This document shows, piece by piece, positions 61,039-64,000 of a DNA stretch of 64,000 nt. Made by a program: the position numbers and the translations under genes. How positions within the stretch are numbered: position 1 is the first letter of the stretch; every line of letters begins with the position of its first letter. The stretch comes from Fuscibacter oryzae (lineage in GTDB: Bacteria; Pseudomonadota; Alphaproteobacteria; Rhodobacterales; Rhodobacteraceae), in contig NZ_JAESVP010000002.1 of the NCBI RefSeq assembly GCF_016765795.1, forward strand, positions 481,153 through 545,152, written 5' to 3'. A model generated the notes under the pieces. It did no database searches. It was not told the origin of the DNA and saw nothing but the letters and a program-made list of their open reading frames with translations.

Positions 61039-63071
61039 CCGAAGACGCCCTTGTCATCTTTACCCCCTCGGGCAAGCGGGGCCGCTTTGCCCTTGGCACC
61101 CCGGTTCTGACTGCCGCCCGGCAGTTGGGCGTCGATCTCGATTCGGTTTGCGGCGGGCGCGGCATCTGTTCCAAATGCCAGATCAGCCCCGGCTATGGCG
61201 AATTTCCCAAGCATGGCGTGCATGTCGATGATGATGCGCTGACTCCGTGGAACTCGGTGGAGGAGCGCTATAAGTCCAAGCGTGGCATGGCTCCGGGCCG
61301 CCGCCTTGGCTGTCAGGCGCAGGTGATGGGCGATGTGGTCATCGACGTGCCGCCCGAAAGCCAGGTGCACAAGCAGGTCATCCGCAAATCCGCCACCCAG
61401 CGCGACATCGTGATGGATCCGGCCACCCGCGCCCTGTTCGTCGAGGTGACAGAGCCGGATATGCACAACCCCTCGGGCGACTTTGAACGCTTGAAAGAGG
61501 CGCTGGCCGCGCAATGGGGCGTCACGGATGTCATTGCCGATCTGGCACTGCTGTCGCGCCTGCAACCTGTGCTGCGCAAGGGTGAATGGAAGGTGACGGT
61601 GGTTCTGCACAAGGGCAACCACGACACCCGCACCCGACTGCTGGAGGTTTATCCGGGGTTCCATGACGGCGCATTGTACGGGTTGGCCATCGACCTTGGA
61701 TCGACCACCATCGCGGCGCATCTGTGCAATCTGACGGATGGGGCGGTTCTGGCCTCCAACGGTCTGATGAATCCGCAGATCCGCTTTGGCGAAGACCTGA
61801 TGAGCCGGGTTTCCTATGCGATGATGAACCCCGGCGGCGATGTGGAGATGACCCGCGCCGTGCGCGAGGCGATCAACGCACTGGCCAAGTCGATTGCCGA
61901 AGAGGCCAAGATCGACCCGCGCGCCATTTTTGAGGTGGTGTTCGTGATGAACCCGGTCATGCACCATCTGCTGATGGGGATTGATCCGGTCGAACTGGGT
62001 CAGGCCCCCTTTGCGCTGGCAACCTCTGGCAGCCTGTCGCTGGACGGGCGCGATCTGGAATTGACGAACATCCACCGCGCCGCGCGGGTCTATGTGCTGC
62101 CCTGCATCGCGGGCCATGTGGGGGCCGATTGCGCCGCCGTGGCCCTGTCGGAAGAGCCGGGCAAGTCGGATGACATGGTGCTGATCGTCGATGTCGGCAC
62201 CAATGCCGAGATTTTGTTGGGCAACAAAAGCCGTGTGCTGGCTTGTTCCAGCCCCACCGGCCCGGCGTTTGAAGGCGCGCAAATCTCCAGCGGCCAGCGC
62301 GCGGCCCCCGGCGCGATTGAGCGGGTCGAGATTGATCCTGTCAGCAAAGAGCCGCGTTTCCGGGTGATCGGTTCGGACCTGTGGTCCACCGATCCCGGCT
62401 TTGCCGAGGCGACCAAGGGCAGCGGCATCACCGGCATCTGCGGGTCAGGCATCATCGAGGCGGTGGCAGAGATGCGACTGGCCGGTATTCTGGACCAGAC
62501 CGGCCTGATCGGCAGCGCCGAACAGGTGGGCACCGAACGCTGCGTGACCTTCGGGCGCACGCAATCCTATCTGCTGCACGATGCCAGCGCCGAGGGTGGG
62601 CCAAAGATCTGGGTGACCCAAGGCGACATTCGCGCGATCCAGCTTGCCAAATCGGCGCTTTATGCCGGGGCGCGGCTGCTGATGGATGAGATGGGCATCG
62701 AGAAAGTGGAAAAGGTCATCCTCGCCGGGGCCTTTGGCGCCCATATCAGCCCCAAGCACGCGATGGTGCTGGGCATGATTCCCGATGTGCCGCTGGACAA
62801 GGTGATTTCGGCCGGCAACGCCGCAGGCACCGGGGCGCGGATTGCGCTGTGCAATGTCGGCTCTCGCAACGCCATCGAGGCGACGGTGCATGAGATTCAC
62901 AAGGTGGAAACCGCGATCGAACCGAAGTTTCAGGAGCATTTCGTCAATGCCTCGGCCATTCCGAATGCGGTGGAACCGTTCCCGGAGCTGCTGAAAATCG
63001 TCACCTTGCCGGATGTCAGCTATAATCCGGCTTCGGGCGGGGGCGAGGGCGGGCGGCGTCGGCGGCGTTGA
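61035..63071 (+). CDS. RACo-like corrinoid-activation protein (2Fe-2S ferredoxin plus ASKHA/DUF4445)
   Basis: A 678-residue protein. The N-terminal ferredoxin domain has Cys39, Cys45, Cys48 (DSVCGGRGICSKC) and Cys93 (RRLGCQAQV), a plant-type [2Fe-2S] set. The middle and C-terminal ASKHA-ATPase part has YGLAIDLGSTTIAAHL (~216-230), IVDVGTNAEILLG, TGPAFEGAQISSGQRA and GAFGAHISPKHAMVLGMIPD. Such proteins use ATP to reduce inactive Co(II) corrinoids in methyltransferase systems. No methyltransferase or corrinoid protein is in the window. The tail is Gly/Arg-rich. Confidence 0.9.
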   Translation: MTEDALVIFTPSGKRGRFALGTPVLTAARQLGVDLDSVCGGRGICSKCQISPGYGEFPKHGVHVDDDALTPWNSVEERYKSKRGMAPGRRLGCQAQVMGDVVIDVPPESQVHKQVIRKSATQRDIVMDPATRALFVEVTEPDMHNPSGDFERLKEALAAQWGVTDVIADLALLSRLQPVLRKGEWKVTVVLHKGNHDTRTRLLEVYPGFHDGALYGLAIDLGSTTIAAHLCNLTDGAVLASNGLMNPQIRFGEDLMSRVSYAMMNPGGDVEMTRAVREAINALAKSIAEEAKIDPRAIFEVVFVMNPVMHHLLMGIDPVELGQAPFALATSGSLSLDGRDLELTNIHRAARVYVLPCIAGHVGADCAAVALSEEPGKSDDMVLIVDVGTNAEILLGNKSRVLACSSPTGPAFEGAQISSGQRAAPGAIERVEIDPVSKEPRFRVIGSDLWSTDPGFAEATKGSGITGICGSGIIEAVAEMRLAGILDQTGLIGSAEQVGTERCVTFGRTQSYLLHDASAEGGPKIWVTQGDIRAIQLAKSALYAGARLLMDEMGIEKVEKVILAGAFGAHISPKHAMVLGMIPDVPLDKVISAGNAAGTGARIALCNVGSRNAIEATVHEIHKVETAIEPKFQEHFVNASAIPNAVEPFPELLKIVTLPDVSYNPASGGGEGGRRRRR

Positions 63072-63080
63072 TCCGTTGCG

Positions 63081-63118
63081 GCGGGGGTTTCACACCCCCG
63101 CACCCCCGTGGGATATTT
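63081..63118. repeat. Dispersed repeat copy 3 (CCCGTGGGATATTT family)
   Basis: GGGGGTTTCACACCCCCG (hairpin) followed by CACCCCCGTGGGATATTT. It shares this order with copies at 38136-38186 (inverted) and 44461-44520. It lies between the RACo-like gene and the IS21 end and may terminate the former. Confidence 0.75.
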
Positions 63119-63147
63119 TCAGAAGGGGAAGATAAAAGAGGCCGCTC

Positions 63148-64000
63148 TGTTGTTTTTCACTCAGAACTGAGCCGGTTTTTTCACCGCGAAGTGAGCCACC
63201 TCTGATTATGGATTTCGGTTCATGCTGGGGTCAAGGTCGGGCTTGTCTCCTTCTTTTTCCGGGCTGCAGCGGCGGAGCTTGCCTTGAACCGGAAGCTGTC
63301 GTTACCGGTTTCCAAGATGTGACAGCGGTGGGTCAGGCGGTCGAGCAAGGCCGTGGTCATCTTGGCATCCCCAAAGACCGTGGCCCATTCGCTGAAGCTC
63401 AGGTTGGTGGTGATGACGACGCTGGTGCGCTCGTAGAGCTTGCTCAGGAGGTGGAATAGGAGGGCCCCGCCGGATGCGCTGAAGGGCAGGTATCCCAATT
63501 CATCCAGGATCACGAGGTCGAGCTTGGTCAGGCCTTCCGCGATCTGCCCGGCCTTGCCCTTGGCCTTTTCCTGTTCGAGGGCGTTGACCAGTTCGATGGT
63601 GGAGAAGAAGCGGACCTTGCGGCGGTGATGTTCTATGGCCTGAATGCCGAGGGCGGTGGCAACATGTGTTTTGCCGGTTCCCGGACCGCCGATCAGGACC
63701 ACGTTCTGGGCGCCGTACATGAACTCGCAGCGGTGCAATATCCTGACAGTGGCCTCGTTGATCTCGCTGGCGGCGAAGTCGAAGCCCGAGAGGTCCTTGT
63801 AGGCCGGGAACCGCGCGGACTTCATGTGATAGGCGATGGAGCGCACTTCGCGTTCGGCCAGTTCAGCCTTCAGCAGTTGGGAGAGCATCGGGATTGCAGC
63901 TTCAAAGGCGGGCGCGCCTTGTTCGATCAGGTCGGTCACGGCTTGGGCCATGCCATACATCTTCAGGCTGCGGAGCATGATGACGATGGCACCAGCGGCT
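63148..64000 (-). mobile_element. IS21-family insertion sequence (right part outside the window)
   Basis: The element contains istB and ends near 63148 at a TGTTGTTTTTCAC terminus. Two imperfect 21-base direct repeats TTTTTCAC-N7-TGAGCC lie at 63153-63173 and 63177-63197, 24 bases apart, the multiple terminal repeats typical of IS21. The transposase gene istA should lie beyond position 64000. The exact terminus and target duplication cannot be set without the other end. Confidence 0.8.
63220..63978 (-). CDS. istB: IS21-family helper ATPase IstB
   Basis: A ~252-residue AAA+ ATPase that selects target DNA for the IS21 transposase. It starts [14 protein letters not shown] and has Walker [14 protein letters not shown], the sensor region [21 protein letters not shown], Walker [15 protein letters not shown] and the C-terminal [22 protein letters not shown] motif. 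The frame is open to the right edge, so the start could be further upstream (outside). No frameshift is seen, so it appears intact. Confidence 0.93.
   Translation of the reverse strand: MLRSLKMYGMAQAVTDLIEQGAPAFEAAIPMLSQLLKAELAEREVRSIAYHMKSARFPAYKDLSGFDFAASEINEATVRILHRCEFMYGAQNVVLIGGPGTGKTHVATALGIQAIEHHRRKVRFFSTIELVNALEQEKAKGKAGQIAEGLTKLDLVILDELGYLPFSASGGALLFHLLSKLYERTSVVITTNLSFSEWATVFGDAKMTTALLDRLTHRCHILETGNDSFRFKASSAAAARKKKETSPTLTPA

Noticed and set aside
1..64000. CRISPR array, prophage or integrative element
   Set aside because: No regularly spaced direct repeats, integrase, phage structural genes or attachment repeat beside tRNA-Pro were seen.

Overview
The window is GC-rich alphaproteobacterial chromosome. 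Gene content and order point to Rhodobacterales, family Rhodobacteraceae (Rhodobacter/Gemmobacter-like). The main reasons are the order helicase - S4 RNA-binding - fdxA - carD, the set phrB - cfa - trgA - trgB, the set rpmF - plsX - fabH - ihfA - merR - tRNA-Pro, and a gene for a RACo-like corrinoid-activation protein. Nearly all of it is chromosomal core or near-core. The only clear mobile element is an IS21-type element cut by the right edge.

Layout. 1-5 kb: the 3' end of a PilP/GspC-like protein gene, a KefB/C-type antiporter and the divergent cobalamin genes cobT and cobS. 5-12 kb: carD, fdxA, an S4 protein and a Suv3-like helicase on the minus strand, a TPR protein, then an SCP2 protein and an alpha/beta hydrolase on the plus strand. 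11-15 kb (minus): an operon phrB-cfa-trgA-trgB (photolyase, lipid-modifying methyltransferase, tellurite-resistance pair) with a promoter resembling those of the singlet-oxygen sigma factor RpoE. 15-18 kb: a class V aminotransferase gene whose leader resembles a cobalamin riboswitch, and a polyamine-type binding protein. 18-28 kb: guaA, rpiB, an ABM monooxygenase, a nitroreductase, MFS, LtrA and DMT transporters, a FadL-like porin and an unclassified P-loop ATPase. 28-31 kb: metA, ppk2 and a TetR regulator. 31-36 kb: a polyamine-type ABC importer (ATPase and two permeases, no binding protein) and a MocR regulator divergent from a DUF1127 gene. 36-41 kb: paiB-like, rplM-rpsI, sseB, a UDG-family gene and an atypical NhaA. 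41-50 kb: kpsT-kpsE-kdsA, an ABC-F ATPase, cysS preceded by a small Cys-Cys leader ORF, cimA and an NDUFAF6-like gene. 50-55 kb: an MFS carrier, an AlkA-like glycosylase, an esterase, olsB, msrB and a BamE-like lipoprotein. 55-61 kb: the DUF177-rpmF-plsX-fabH-ihfA-merR-tRNA-Pro block, then dcd, a cupin and the RACo-like gene, followed by IS21 istB.

The best leads are regulatory. They are a probably leaderless 14-residue uORF with tandem Cys codons ahead of cysS, with two mutually exclusive hairpins behind it; a B12-riboswitch-like leader with a Shine-Dalgarno-sequestering hairpin before the class V aminotransferase; a SAM-II-like but non-canonical leader before metA; and an ECF-type promoter driving the photolyase operon. 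The main protein oddities are an NhaA homologue without the full Asp-Asp pair, a cysS gene with a compositionally foreign 3' third, and a MetA with the Glu that marks acetyl-CoA use.

All calls come from reading the sequence and recalled family knowledge. No database search or folding program was run.
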